Source: Listeria monocytogenes
GTDB lineage: Bacteria > Bacillota > Bacilli > Lactobacillales > Listeriaceae
Direction: 5' to 3'
NCBI RefSeq assembly: GCF_900187225.1
Contig: NZ_LT906436.1
Location: forward strand, 2,791,501 to 2,855,500
DNA length: 64,000 bases
This document shows, one piece after another, positions 42,375 through 50,746 of the stretch. The first letter of the stretch is position 1, and the number at the start of each line of letters is the position of its first letter. Position numbers and translations under genes: made by a program. The notes under the pieces were generated by a model. It made no database searches. It saw only the letters and a program-made list of their open reading frames with translations, and was not told the DNA's origin.

Positions 42375-43523
42375 TTAGCTATTTTTCACTTTTCGTCCTA
42401 AAGTAAACCAATACACGGCAAAAAATACGATGAGCGCAATAATTGCTGTGCGGTACATGATCGCATAATTATAGTAAGTCGCCACGATACTCAGACCAAA
42501 ACTACCAACAGCCATTCCAATGTCCATTCCCGAAAGAAAAGTCCCGTTCGCGGTACCTTTATTGTGCGGTGCAGCCCGGTCAACAGCCAGTGCTTGAAGC
42601 GCCGGTTGCGACATCCCGTAACCTAGCCCAAAGAATAGCGATGCGATAAACAAACTGATTGCCCCAGTTGCAAAAGAAAGAATTAATATCCCAATTATCA
42701 TCGAAAGCGCTCCTGGAATAATAACAAAACGGTGTCCCTTTGTATCATAAAGCCGCCCAGCAAACAAACGGCTCACAAGAACCATAATCGCTTGCCCGAT
42801 AAAATATATCCACGTTGTCGAAATCCCCAGTTCTGTTCCATATACCATCATAAACGTCTGGATCCCACCAAGCGGAATAGCCATTAATAAACACAATCCA
42901 GCCGGAAGCAAGGCCGTTTTCTCAAACAATTTCATTTTTTGATGTACAATTTTTTCTGATTTTGGAATTTTCACCTGTGTCATCAAAATTAAAATAAACA
43001 CCATCAAAACAAGTGAAAACGTCACTAAAACATCGAAAGAAAAATAATTCATAATTAAAATAGCGATAATCGGCGCAAGTGACATTCCGAGTGCAGTCGT
43101 AAGCCCATAAAAACCAATACCTTCTCCCGTTCTGCTTGGCGGCACAAGTTTAGAAACGCCTGTTGCAATGGAAGTTGTTCCGATACCCCAGCCAGCCCCG
43201 TGGAAAAGCCGTAATATAAGTAAGGCCGCCACCGCAGTTGACCAATAAAAGTTCACTGTAGTTAAAATTAAAATCAAAAAACCCACGATAATAAGTACTT
43301 TCGGTCCGAATTTGTCATTCCAACTCCCAGCAATCGCCCGCATTAATAGCGCTACGATGGAGAATAGCCCAACAGCCAAACTAGCTTCCATTTGCGTTCC
43401 ACCTAGCTCAATAATGCGTGCCGGCAACGTAGGCATAAACACCATAAATCCAATATATAAAAGTACACTGCCTAACAATAAAAATACGTAGTCCTTCGTC
43501 CAAAGTCTTGTCTTATTTTCCAA
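42375..43523 (-). CDS. MFS drug/solute exporter (12 TM)
   Basis: A 382-residue permease. Motif A is represented by GSWNDKFGPKVLIIVGFLIL, motif B by LLILRLFHGAGWGIGTTSIA and a second motif A by RLYDTKGHRFVIIPGAL, with LFFGLGYGMSQPALQALAVD in the second half. It starts 13 bases after the MarR stop and is presumably repressed by it. DHA1-like multidrug or metabolite exporters have this arrangement; the substrate is not known. Confidence 0.88.
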   Translation of the reverse strand: MENKTRLWTKDYVFLLLGSVLLYIGFMVFMPTLPARIIELGGTQMEASLAVGLFSIVALLMRAIAGSWNDKFGPKVLIIVGFLILILTTVNFYWSTAVAALLILRLFHGAGWGIGTTSIATGVSKLVPPSRTGEGIGFYGLTTALGMSLAPIIAILIMNYFSFDVLVTFSLVLMVFILILMTQVKIPKSEKIVHQKMKLFEKTALLPAGLCLLMAIPLGGIQTFMMVYGTELGISTTWIYFIGQAIMVLVSRLFAGRLYDTKGHRFVIIPGALSMIIGILILSFATGAISLFIASLFFGLGYGMSQPALQALAVDRAAPHNKGTANGTFLSGMDIGMAVGSFGLSIVATYYNYAIMYRTAIIALIVFFAVYWFTLGRKVKNS

Positions 43524-43536
43524 AATTTACCCCTCT

Positions 43537-43959
43537 TTACTCTATATTAGTAGAAATGTTCTTTAAAATAGTCGTGAATTTCTCCAAATCCGCGCGCTCA
43601 ACTCCGGCAAACATTTTTTCGCAACTCACTTCCACGATATCTCGCAGTTCGTTCGTCTCTTTTCGCCCTTTTTCAGTTAAAGATAACAGCGAAATCCGTC
43701 TATCTTCTGTACTGATTTCCCGCACAATAAGCTCTTTTCTAAGCAAAACATCGACAATGCGATTCACAGTCGGTGTATCCTTCTTCGTCCAAAGCGCAAT
43801 CTCTTTTTGTGAAATTGGCTCGTTCGCCTCAATTCCCTCTAAAACAGACCATTGCTCAGGCGTCACGTCATAACTCGCAATTGAACGCAGCAAAAACAAA
43901 TGCATTTTCTTCGCTGTCGTATTCACATCAAATGAGATTTCATCATAATATCCGCGCAT
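43537..43959 (-). CDS. MarR-family transcriptional regulator
   Basis: A 140-residue winged-helix regulator. It contains TPEQWSVLEGIEANEPISQK, the recognition helix KKDTPTVNRIVDVLLRKELI and the wing REISTEDRRISLLSLTEKGR. ATG 43959 with AAAAGGGGA upstream is chosen; a 25-codon upstream extension runs through the operator repeats and is rejected. It autoregulates the MarR-MFS operon through two repeats at 43977-44003. Confidence 0.9.
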   Translation of the reverse strand: MRGYYDEISFDVNTTAKKMHLFLLRSIASYDVTPEQWSVLEGIEANEPISQKEIALWTKKDTPTVNRIVDVLLRKELIVREISTEDRRISLLSLTEKGRKETNELRDIVEVSCEKMFAGVERADLEKFTTILKNISTNIE

Positions 43960-43976
43960 TACTATCCCCTTTTCCA

Positions 43977-44003
43977 TTGTCGTAACAATAATTGTCATAA
44001 CAA
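43977..44003. promoter_or_regulatory. Paired MarR operators
   Basis: TTGTCGTAACAA (43977-43988) and TTGTCATAACAA (43992-44003) are two 12-base near-palindromes with centres 15 bases apart, just downstream of the -10. Confidence 0.7.
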
Positions 44004-44005
44004 CC

Positions 44006-44034
44006 ATTATACATATTAATTTCCTCTTTGACAA
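44006..44034 (-). promoter_or_regulatory. Promoter of the MarR-MFS operon
   Basis: TTGTCA (44029-44034), 17-base spacer, TATAAT (44006-44011) on the minus strand. Confidence 0.82.
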
Positions 44035-44035
44035 G

Positions 44036-44059
44036 AAAAGCAGCCGAATAAACGACTGC
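44036..44059 (-). terminator. Terminator of the 117-residue protein gene
   Basis: GCAGCCG (44041-44047) pairs with CGACTGC (44055-44061 region) in an imperfect stem and TTTTC follows on the minus strand. It partly overlaps the -35 of the MarR promoter. Confidence 0.6.
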
Positions 44060-44061
44060 TC

Positions 44062-44415
44062 CTACAATAATTCCACATCAATAATATCTCTAAATTCAAT
44101 AACATATTCATACCCAACTATGTCCTTAAAAATAACTTCTTCTGTTAACATATCTATTTCGAGTGGCACCAAATCTTGTTTTTCAAGTTCTCCAAGCCCA
44201 AGGAATGCGGAAGGATATTCAAAGGATGCTAGACGTAAAGAAGAAACATCTGCTTCTTGAAAATAGCTTAACCGAACGACCCATTCTCGCTTCATGGCAT
44301 CTTTTAATGTGATAAAAAAGCTCTCGCGTTCTAAATAATCCACTTCTGGCGGACTCGTTAAAAAAGCTGCATTCTTCGCTGTCCGCACTTGCTCTTTCTG
44401 GATTGCCGTAACCAT
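44062..44415 (-). CDS. Conserved Listeria protein of unknown function
   Basis: A 117-residue acidic soluble protein without signal or membrane segments. It contains RTAKNAAFLTSPPEVDYLER near the N-terminus and a beta-rich, acidic C-terminus (VPLEIDMLTEEVIFKDIVGY; IEFRDIIDVELL). ATG 44415 has AGAGGTGA upstream. It stands alone, with its own terminator. I do not recognise a family. Confidence 0.75.
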   Translation of the reverse strand: MVTAIQKEQVRTAKNAAFLTSPPEVDYLERESFFITLKDAMKREWVVRLSYFQEADVSSLRLASFEYPSAFLGLGELEKQDLVPLEIDMLTEEVIFKDIVGYEYVIEFRDIIDVELL

Positions 44416-44541
44416 AATTATCACCTCTTAATCACATTATACGAACAAACGTTCTTAAAATCAAGTGTTTTGCTAAAAAAGTTTTTCCACAAGAGCCAGA
44501 ACCGGTTTAGCGCTTACATAATCTTTTTCCGACAAAAACAC

Positions 44542-44569
44542 TTGCAAATTAATAAATAGTTGCTATACT
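44542..44569 (+). promoter_or_regulatory. Promoter of the nitroreductase gene
   Basis: TTGCAA (44542-44547), 16-base spacer, extended -10 TGCTATACT (TATACT at 44564-44569). Confidence 0.75.
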
Positions 44570-44608
44570 TATGTAAGTAAATAACATTAACAAAGGAGTT
44601 TTATTATT

Positions 44609-45208
44609 ATGACTAATACATTTTTAGATTCTATTAAAGTTCGTCGTTCCATTTATGCACTAGATAAAAACGTTTCCGTAGAGGATTCCAAAATTGAAGA
44701 AATTATTAAAGACGCTGTTAAATATAGCCCATCTTCTTTCAACTCCCAAAGTTCTCGCGCTGTCATTCTTTTAGGCGAAAATCATGATAAACTTTGGAGT
44801 ATCGTAGAAGATACATTACGCGCTATCGTACCTGCTGAAAACTTTGCAGCTACTGAAGAAAAAGTTGGTTCTTTCCGCGCTGGATACGGAACAGTTCTTT
44901 TCTTTGAAGATACTGCTGTTATCGAAGGCTTACAAGAAAACTTCGCTCTATATGCAGACAACTTCCCTGTATGGTCCGAACAATCTTCAGGTATTGCACA
45001 ACATTCTGTATGGGTTGCTCTTGCAAACGCTGGTATCGGTGCATCTCTTCAACATTACAACCCACTAATTGACGATGCTGTTAAAGCTGAATGGAATATT
45101 CCTGCTAGCTGGAACCTACGTGCGCAAATGCCGTTTGGTAACATCGTTCAAGAAGCTGGTGAAAAAGAATTCATCGATGACGCTGATCGTTTCCGCGTTT
45201 TCAAATAA
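44609..45208 (+). CDS. Nitroreductase-family protein (Frm2/HBN-like)
   Basis: A 199-residue FMN-dependent oxidoreductase of the fungal-Frm2-like clade that accepts nitroaromatics. Typical segments are IKVRRSIYALDKNVSVED, KYSPSSFNSQSSRAVILLGE, PVWSEQSSGIAQHSVWVALA and NIPASWNLRAQMPFGNIVQE. AAAGGAG precedes ATG 44609. Codon use is strongly biased to frequent codons, which suggests high expression. Monocistronic. Confidence 0.9.
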   Translation: MTNTFLDSIKVRRSIYALDKNVSVEDSKIEEIIKDAVKYSPSSFNSQSSRAVILLGENHDKLWSIVEDTLRAIVPAENFAATEEKVGSFRAGYGTVLFFEDTAVIEGLQENFALYADNFPVWSEQSSGIAQHSVWVALANAGIGASLQHYNPLIDDAVKAEWNIPASWNLRAQMPFGNIVQEAGEKEFIDDADRFRVFK

Positions 45209-45210
45209 AA

Positions 45211-45226
45211 TGTTTCACGTGAAACA
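45211..45226. promoter_or_regulatory. parS: parS centromere site 5
   Basis: Perfect TGTTTCACGTGAAACA immediately after the nitroreductase stop codon. Confidence 0.95.
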
Positions 45227-45266
45227 AAAAATTCCGCGACCATTAAATGGTATCGCGGAATTTTTA
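45226..45266. terminator. Bidirectional terminator between nitroreductase and thioredoxin genes
   Basis: AAAAATTCCGCGA pairs with TCGCGGAATTTTT, with CCATT/AATGG continuing the stem. It overlaps the thioredoxin stop codon. Confidence 0.9.
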
Positions 45267-45584
45267 TTTTGCCAAACTTTTAAATCTGCTTCTAAGTTCA
45301 TCACAACTGACAATACCAGCAATCCCGCCTTTAATTTCCCCATCAACAAGAACAAGCGAATTTGGTATTCCTTTTACATCAAATTTCTGAGCTAATGCGC
45401 GTTGTTTATCTACATTAATTTTCACAACTTGGACATTACCTTCTTCCATCTCAGCGAATTGCTCAAGTGTTGGCCAAAAGCAGCGACACGGTGCGCACCA
45501 CTCTGCCCAAAAGTTAAGTAATATTTTAGGATGGCTACTAATAATCTCTTCCAAGTCATCTTCTTTTGCAAAAATAATCGCCAT
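45264..45584 (-). CDS. Thioredoxin-like protein
   Basis: A 106-residue thioredoxin-fold protein. The redox motif is NFWAEWCAPCRCFWPTLEQF (WCAPC in place of WCGPC), with KINVDKQRALAQKFDVKGIP leading to the cis-proline. ATG 45584 has GAGGTGGA upstream; a 16-codon extension is rejected. It lies between two parS sites and is transcribed alone or with read-through from pgmB-side genes being unlikely because it is upstream-isolated. Confidence 0.9.
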   Translation of the reverse strand: MAIIFAKEDDLEEIISSHPKILLNFWAEWCAPCRCFWPTLEQFAEMEEGNVQVVKINVDKQRALAQKFDVKGIPNSLVLVDGEIKGGIAGIVSCDELRSRFKSLAK

Positions 45585-45688
45585 ACATATCCACCTCACA
45601 TTCAGAATATTCCAAAGTTGTATCGTGGTCAAGTAAAGGGTTTTAGAATAGCAATATATCTTGCTTTTTGTTCATTTTTTGACACTTT

Positions 45689-45704
45689 TGTTTCACGTGA
45701 AACA
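45689..45704. promoter_or_regulatory. parS: parS centromere site 6
   Basis: Perfect TGTTTCACGTGAAACA just after the pgmB stop codon, 478 bases from site 5. Confidence 0.95.
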
Positions 45705-45706
45705 TT

Positions 45707-46369
45707 TTATTTGCTATGTAAGATTTCTAAAATGCGTAAATCTAGCAAACCAGTACTCTTCACAGTCATATCCGCGTCACGGAGTCCAGAACCAACACCA
45801 ACGCTTACAATTCCAGCTGCATTTATTGCTTCAATTCCAGCTTGAGCATCTTCAATTCCGACTACCTCTGATGTTTCTAAGCCTAGACCACGGCAAGCTT
45901 CCACAAAAATTTCTGGATCAGGTTTTGATTTAGTGATTTTAGCCGCGTCGACAATATAATCAAATTCTTGTTCCATTTCTAATGCGCTCAAAACCGTCCG
46001 AGCATTTTTCGAAACAGATGCAATGGCGCATTTGAGATTTTGCTTTTTAAGATCCACTATAAGTTCTTTAATTCCTGGTAAAACATCCGCTGGCGTAATT
46101 TCTTTTAGCAAGCTAACATAAAAGTCATTTTTATCAGCTGCAAGAGCTTCAATCTGCTCTTCTGTAAAGTCATTTTCGCGACCGTCTTTCTTTAAAATAA
46201 GAAGTAGGGAGTCAATTCTGCTTACTCCTTTTAAATTCTCATTAAATGCTTCATCAAATTCGATTCCAATACTCTCAGCTGTTTTTTTCCAGGCTAAGTA
46301 ATGATAATGTGCTGTATCTGTGATGACGCCATCTAAATCAAAAACTACTCCTTTTAATGCTGTTGTCAT
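45707..46369 (-). CDS. pgmB: Beta-phosphoglucomutase (YcjU-like)
   Basis: Converts beta-D-glucose 1-phosphate to glucose 6-phosphate. The 220-residue HAD enzyme has the nucleophile motif VVFDLDGVITDTAHYHYLAW (two Asp; the TAHYHYLAW His is typical of beta-PGM), KGVSRIDSL, ASVSKNA, KPDPEIFVEA and GIEDAQAGIEAI. ATG 46369 overlaps the glycerate kinase stop (ATGA). A TTG at 46387 precedes the ribosome site and is rejected. It handles the beta-glucose 1-phosphate released by the GH65 phosphorylase encoded two genes upstream. Confidence 0.94.
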   Translation of the reverse strand: MTTALKGVVFDLDGVITDTAHYHYLAWKKTAESIGIEFDEAFNENLKGVSRIDSLLLILKKDGRENDFTEEQIEALAADKNDFYVSLLKEITPADVLPGIKELIVDLKKQNLKCAIASVSKNARTVLSALEMEQEFDYIVDAAKITKSKPDPEIFVEACRGLGLETSEVVGIEDAQAGIEAINAAGIVSVGVGSGLRDADMTVKSTGLLDLRILEILHSK

Positions 46370-47487
46370 TCTACTCGTCCTTTCCAAACTGCCGCAACAT
46401 TTCGCGCGGTTCTTCTTAAATTATTTGGTGTTTCTTTCAGTATATTTTCTAAAGTTGCTGGTTTGGCAATGGATGGAAATACTGCGCTGATTCCGACTTC
46501 ATATACTGCTTCTAGTCCCTCACCAACACTTCCACAAATTGCAAAAACTGGTGTTTCTTTCGGCACTACTTTCGCAACACCCACAGGAGCTTTCCCTTGT
46601 GCGGTTTGCCCGTCCATTTTCCCTTCGCCTACAATGACCAAATCTGCATCCTCACAAACGGTTTTGATTTGAAGTGCTTCAATAACAAAATCAATTCCCG
46701 ATAATAGGTTAGCTTTTGCAAACGTCACAAGTCCAGCACCAATTCCACCCCCAGCACCTGCTCGCGGCATTGTAACCATGGCAGGATTCGCTAACTGATA
46801 AAACTGGCGCATTGCTCCATCAGCTGTTGCTAAATCTGTAACGGCTAGCCCTTTTTGCGGACCAAACACATACGATGCGCCTGCTTCTCCACAAAGTGGA
46901 TTTTCGACATCCGTCACAATATTTACTGTGATGTTTTCTAGTTCAGCTGGGACCTTTTCGGAACGAATGGTTGCTATATCAGCTAAATTTGCGCCAATCG
47001 GGTTGACGATATTATTTTCTGCATCTAGGAATTCATAGCCAAGCGCACTAGCCATGCCAATTCCGCCATCGTTTGAAGCGCTTCCACCAATCCCAATAAT
47101 AATCTCGGTCGCACCTTTTTTCATGGCGTGCAAAATTAGCTCGCCCACTCCTTTAGTACTCACTTGAAGTGGATCGCGTCTAGTCGTCGGAACTAAGTGC
47201 AAACCACAAACCTCGGCCATTTCTATTAAAGCTTTTTTGTTCCCTTCCGTGAAAGCAACTTGCGCTGAAACTGGTTCGCTAAAAGGGCCGGACACATCGA
47301 TTTTCATTTTTTTCGCGTCTAAAGCTTTACTTAAAATCTCTAGCGTGCCTTCCCCGCCATCACTGACAGGGAGTAAATGATAATCAGCATCCGGATAAAT
47401 TTCTTGAAAGCCCTCTTTAATATACTCTGCCACCTCATGCGCCGTCAAACTTTCTTTGAATGAATCCGGTGCAATGACAATTTTCAT
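46366..47487 (-). CDS. Glycerate kinase
   Basis: Phosphorylates D-glycerate (GlxK/GarK-type, normally giving 2-phosphoglycerate). The 373 residues contain KIVIAPDSFKESLTAHEVAE, LLPVSDGGEGTLEIL, EMAEVCGLHLVP, IGIGGSASNDGGIGMASALG and VIVGEGKMDGQTAQGKAPVG. Its neighbours explain its place: the operon contains a GH13_18 enzyme of the glucosylglycerate phosphorylase type, whose products would be glucose 1-phosphate and glycerate. Overlaps the GH65 gene by four bases. The E. coli ycj cluster lacks such a gene. Confidence 0.93.
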   Translation of the reverse strand: MKIVIAPDSFKESLTAHEVAEYIKEGFQEIYPDADYHLLPVSDGGEGTLEILSKALDAKKMKIDVSGPFSEPVSAQVAFTEGNKKALIEMAEVCGLHLVPTTRRDPLQVSTKGVGELILHAMKKGATEIIIGIGGSASNDGGIGMASALGYEFLDAENNIVNPIGANLADIATIRSEKVPAELENITVNIVTDVENPLCGEAGASYVFGPQKGLAVTDLATADGAMRQFYQLANPAMVTMPRAGAGGGIGAGLVTFAKANLLSGIDFVIEALQIKTVCEDADLVIVGEGKMDGQTAQGKAPVGVAKVVPKETPVFAICGSVGEGLEAVYEVGISAVFPSIAKPATLENILKETPNNLRRTARNVAAVWKGRVE

Positions 47488-49661
47488 AAAGACACATCCT
47501 TCTGATCCAACTTAATAGTTAATGTATCTGTTAGTTGGTGTTTTTCTCCGTAGATAACTAATTCTAGCACGCTTTTTGTGCTTTTTGAAAGTTGTAAAGT
47601 ATTTGGCGCGATTTCTACCAAGATTTTTTCTCCTTTCCAAGAGAATTCAAATACCACAGATTGCCACTCGCCCGGTAAGTTTGGTGCTATTTCAAGTAAT
47701 TCCCCACTAGTATCAATACCAACAAATCCAAAAACCACCGCCAACCATATTGCGCCGAGAGACGCTGCATGGAGCCCGTCATCCGATGAATGAGGCTCAC
47801 TTCCAAGATCAATTAAACACGCTTCTTGGAAAAATTGATAAGCTTGTGCGCGATTCCCAGTTCGATTTTCTACAATTGCATGGATTGCTTTACTTAAAGA
47901 GGAATCATGAATTGTTCGTTTTTCATAGTAATCCAAGTTCTGCTTCACAGCATCCGGTGCAAACATCTTCGGAAACAGGTAAAACAACATGACTAAATCT
48001 GCTTGCTTTAAGATTTGTAGTTCGTTCACTTCTTGACGAGAATAATCTAGTAGAATCCCTTGTGTTCCTTGTGCCGCCTTATATTTATCTAAATTTATCC
48101 AATCTTTTTCTAAGAAAGTATCATCTTGTGGAATTAAGCCAGACTCATTTGCGACAGGTAAATAGATTTTTTCAAGAAAAGCTTCTGCACGGGCTACAAA
48201 ATCTGCATTATCTTTATTCCATGCTAGTGCTTTTTCTACATTATAGTGTGCCATATAATTCGTATAAGTATTATTATCGATATGCTCTGTGTATTCGTCT
48301 GGACCAATCACATCAAGGATTTCCAGTCGTCCATTACGATTAGTTGCACGGCTTAGCCAAAATTCCGCTGTTTCAAGGAGCAGCTCTGAACCGCACTCTT
48401 TCATAAACTGCGCATCCTTAGTCGCCGTTTCATATTCACAAACCGCATAAGCAATATCCGCAACTAAATGATGCTCCGAAATCGCCGAAGCTACTTTTTG
48501 ACGTGTTCCAGTTCGAATGTTAATTGCTGCAAATTCAGGCGTTTCTTCGTCGCCAGAGAACGCACTTTCCCATGGAAAAAGCGCCCCGTTATAGCCGTTT
48601 TTCGTCGCCTTTTCTTTCGCTTCTTTCAAATGAAGGTAGCGATATTTTAATAGTTGTTTGGCAATTTCCGGTTTGTTATAAAGGAAAAATGGCATAATGA
48701 AAATTTCTGTATCCCAAAAAACATGTCCTTTGTATCCTTCTCCGGTAAGTCCCTTCGCCCCAACGCTAAAGCGGAAATCATCTTTTGGCGTCATAATTTC
48801 TAAGTGATAGCACGCAAAATCCAGCGCAAATTGGTCAAAATCATTCGTGCTCTCAACACGGACACCCGCATGCTCCCAAAAATCTGCCCATAAAGTTTCC
48901 GAAGCTCTTTTCAGTTCTGCATAAGTCGTATTTGGAAGTTCCGCATCCACTTGATCCAGGGACGTTTTAACCATGCTTATTTTCTCCAAAGTGAATAGTT
49001 GATTTTCAGCGATTTCTTGCTCTACTTCGGTCATTAGTTGTCTGTTTTTCGCAGTGAAAATCCCTTTTTTATTCACTTTTGTTGCTATTGTAATATGCTG
49101 TTTGCTCTCGATGGTTTCATATTCGCCGACCATCAACTTCTCATCAAAAATCCGCAAACTCGACTCTGCCAGTTGCTGTGTTCCAAAATTAGTTTGTTGC
49201 GCATCAATACCAGTTTTTACTTTAACTTTCGCTACGCCGCTCAAAGGCATTATCTCCACTTTAGCAGCAATAACGTGCTTTGCTGCTTTGGAAACAAATC
49301 GGTAAAAATTCAGTTGGTATTTTTTGCCCGCGCTACTTTCCCAAGTAATTTTTCGAACCAATTCTCCTGTGTGCATATCTAAATAACGTTCATACGCATG
49401 GATTTTCCCCGCTTGCATCGAAAAAGTTTCCCCATCAAGCATCACTTGGAAACGCGTCACATCCGGCAAATTAACTAGTTCCGAACTCAGCGAACCGCTC
49501 GGACGATTGTAAATCCCCGCCACGTACATACCTCTCACTTGCTCGGGATACTCTTCTTCAAGAGCACCACGCACGCCCAAATAGCCATTTCCCACAGTCA
49601 TCTGGCTACCGTATTTATTTAGATAATTTAATGCAAATTCCTTCTCGATTATTTTCCTCAT
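47484..49661 (-). CDS. GH65 disaccharide phosphorylase (YcjT/kojibiose- or maltose-phosphorylase-like)
   Basis: An inverting phosphorylase, 725 residues. It has an N-terminal beta-sandwich (YGSQMTVGNGYLGVRGALEE), an (alpha/alpha)6 barrel with GHVFWDTEIFIMPFFLYNKP, the general acid Glu in DVIGPDEYTEHIDNNTYTNY and LIPQDDTF, and a small C-terminal beta domain. Phosphorolysis gives beta-glucose 1-phosphate, used by PgmB. The specificity cannot be read; the GPDEYTEHIDNN motif differs from the GPDEYHE of maltose phosphorylases, and the gene order matches E. coli ycjT (kojibiose phosphorylase). Starts with an ATGA overlap from the dehydrogenase gene. Confidence 0.9.
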   Translation of the reverse strand: MRKIIEKEFALNYLNKYGSQMTVGNGYLGVRGALEEEYPEQVRGMYVAGIYNRPSGSLSSELVNLPDVTRFQVMLDGETFSMQAGKIHAYERYLDMHTGELVRKITWESSAGKKYQLNFYRFVSKAAKHVIAAKVEIMPLSGVAKVKVKTGIDAQQTNFGTQQLAESSLRIFDEKLMVGEYETIESKQHITIATKVNKKGIFTAKNRQLMTEVEQEIAENQLFTLEKISMVKTSLDQVDAELPNTTYAELKRASETLWADFWEHAGVRVESTNDFDQFALDFACYHLEIMTPKDDFRFSVGAKGLTGEGYKGHVFWDTEIFIMPFFLYNKPEIAKQLLKYRYLHLKEAKEKATKNGYNGALFPWESAFSGDEETPEFAAINIRTGTRQKVASAISEHHLVADIAYAVCEYETATKDAQFMKECGSELLLETAEFWLSRATNRNGRLEILDVIGPDEYTEHIDNNTYTNYMAHYNVEKALAWNKDNADFVARAEAFLEKIYLPVANESGLIPQDDTFLEKDWINLDKYKAAQGTQGILLDYSRQEVNELQILKQADLVMLFYLFPKMFAPDAVKQNLDYYEKRTIHDSSLSKAIHAIVENRTGNRAQAYQFFQEACLIDLGSEPHSSDDGLHAASLGAIWLAVVFGFVGIDTSGELLEIAPNLPGEWQSVVFEFSWKGEKILVEIAPNTLQLSKSTKSVLELVIYGEKHQLTDTLTIKLDQKDVSL

Positions 49662-50689
49662 AAAGAAACACTCTCACCTTTTTCTGCCGATTCGTATAAA
49701 CTCTCAACAATTTTTTGTATGATATAACCTTGTTTAGCTCCAGCAAGCTCCACTTTTCCAGCACCAAGAACACTATCAACAAAAGCTTTCATGCTGTTTT
49801 CGTGTTTATTTTCGTCCAGTTGACCTAACTTCTCTAACAGCTGAAATTCACCTGCATTATCTGTATAAATTTCAGCCGGGTATAAACTTCCTCCTGCTAG
49901 ATCACCAAAAAAGTCAACATTTAGGGCACTTTCAGGCTTAATATGTAGCGCAAAAGAAGTATCTAGTTCAATTAATCCGCCATTTTCCAGTTCAATAAAG
50001 CCGAATAAAGAATCCTCCACTGTATATTTTTCCGGATCCCACGAACCAAATGTCCCAGCACTTTTCTTGGTACCGATTTTTTGGAAACTTTTTGCTGTTA
50101 CTTTCTTCACTTTTGGAAAACCAAGAACAAACATCGCTGCATCAAGCATGTGAATTCCCATATCAATCAGTGGACCCCCGCCTTGCATTTCTTTATTCGT
50201 AAAAGTTCCCCAACCTGGCACGCCAGAACGACGAAGCGCAGTTGCTTTCACACAATAAATTTCACCTAGAAGCGCCGAATTTCTCTTTAAAAACTGTGCT
50301 TCACTGGAAAAACGATGATGAAAATCGTACGCCAAAATCGTACCTTTCGCTTCCGCAAGTTCCCACATTGCTTTCGCTTCCGCCGCACTCATTGCGGGTG
50401 GCTTTTCACACATAACGGCTGCTCCATTCGCTAGTGACAACATCACATTATCAAAATGGAACCGATTAGGCGTACAAATACTAACAATATCGATTTTCTC
50501 GGCCGCAAACATCTCTTCTGCCTTAGCATAATGTTTCTCAAAACCATTGTTCGCGCGGAACTCTTCGCCACGCTCCAAACTTGGGTCACAAACAGCTACA
50601 AGCTCCAGTTCATTTCTTGTCTTATAATATGCAGCGTGGACCTTCTCAGCGACTTGTCCAGCACCGATAATTGCAACTCTTTTCTTCAT
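49658..50689 (-). CDS. Gfo/Idh/MocA dehydrogenase (YcjS-like)
   Basis: A 343-residue NAD-dependent sugar dehydrogenase. Rossmann motif KRVAIIGAGQVAEKVHAAYY, catalytic CEKPPAMSAAEAK, and QGGGPLIDMGIHMLDAAMFV (GxxxDxGxHxxD, with the catalytic Asp/His). By position it equals E. coli YcjS, which oxidises the 3-OH of D-glucosides in the ycjQRS pathway. AAAGGAG precedes ATG 50689. A terminator-like hairpin lies between it and the preceding gene. Confidence 0.88.
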   Translation of the reverse strand: MKKRVAIIGAGQVAEKVHAAYYKTRNELELVAVCDPSLERGEEFRANNGFEKHYAKAEEMFAAEKIDIVSICTPNRFHFDNVMLSLANGAAVMCEKPPAMSAAEAKAMWELAEAKGTILAYDFHHRFSSEAQFLKRNSALLGEIYCVKATALRRSGVPGWGTFTNKEMQGGGPLIDMGIHMLDAAMFVLGFPKVKKVTAKSFQKIGTKKSAGTFGSWDPEKYTVEDSLFGFIELENGGLIELDTSFALHIKPESALNVDFFGDLAGGSLYPAEIYTDNAGEFQLLEKLGQLDENKHENSMKAFVDSVLGAGKVELAGAKQGYIIQKIVESLYESAEKGESVSL

Positions 50690-50708
50690 TATCCGAAACT
50701 CCTTTTAG

Positions 50709-50741
50709 AAAAATCCGTCCGCTTTAATTGGGACGGATTTT
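50709..50741 (-). terminator. Intra-operon hairpin between YcjR-like and YcjS-like genes
   Basis: AAAATCCGTCC pairs perfectly with GGACGGATTTT; T residues follow on the minus strand. Inside an otherwise tightly packed operon this would lower expression of the five downstream genes or protect the upstream mRNA end. Confidence 0.8.
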
Positions 50742-50746
50742 CTATT

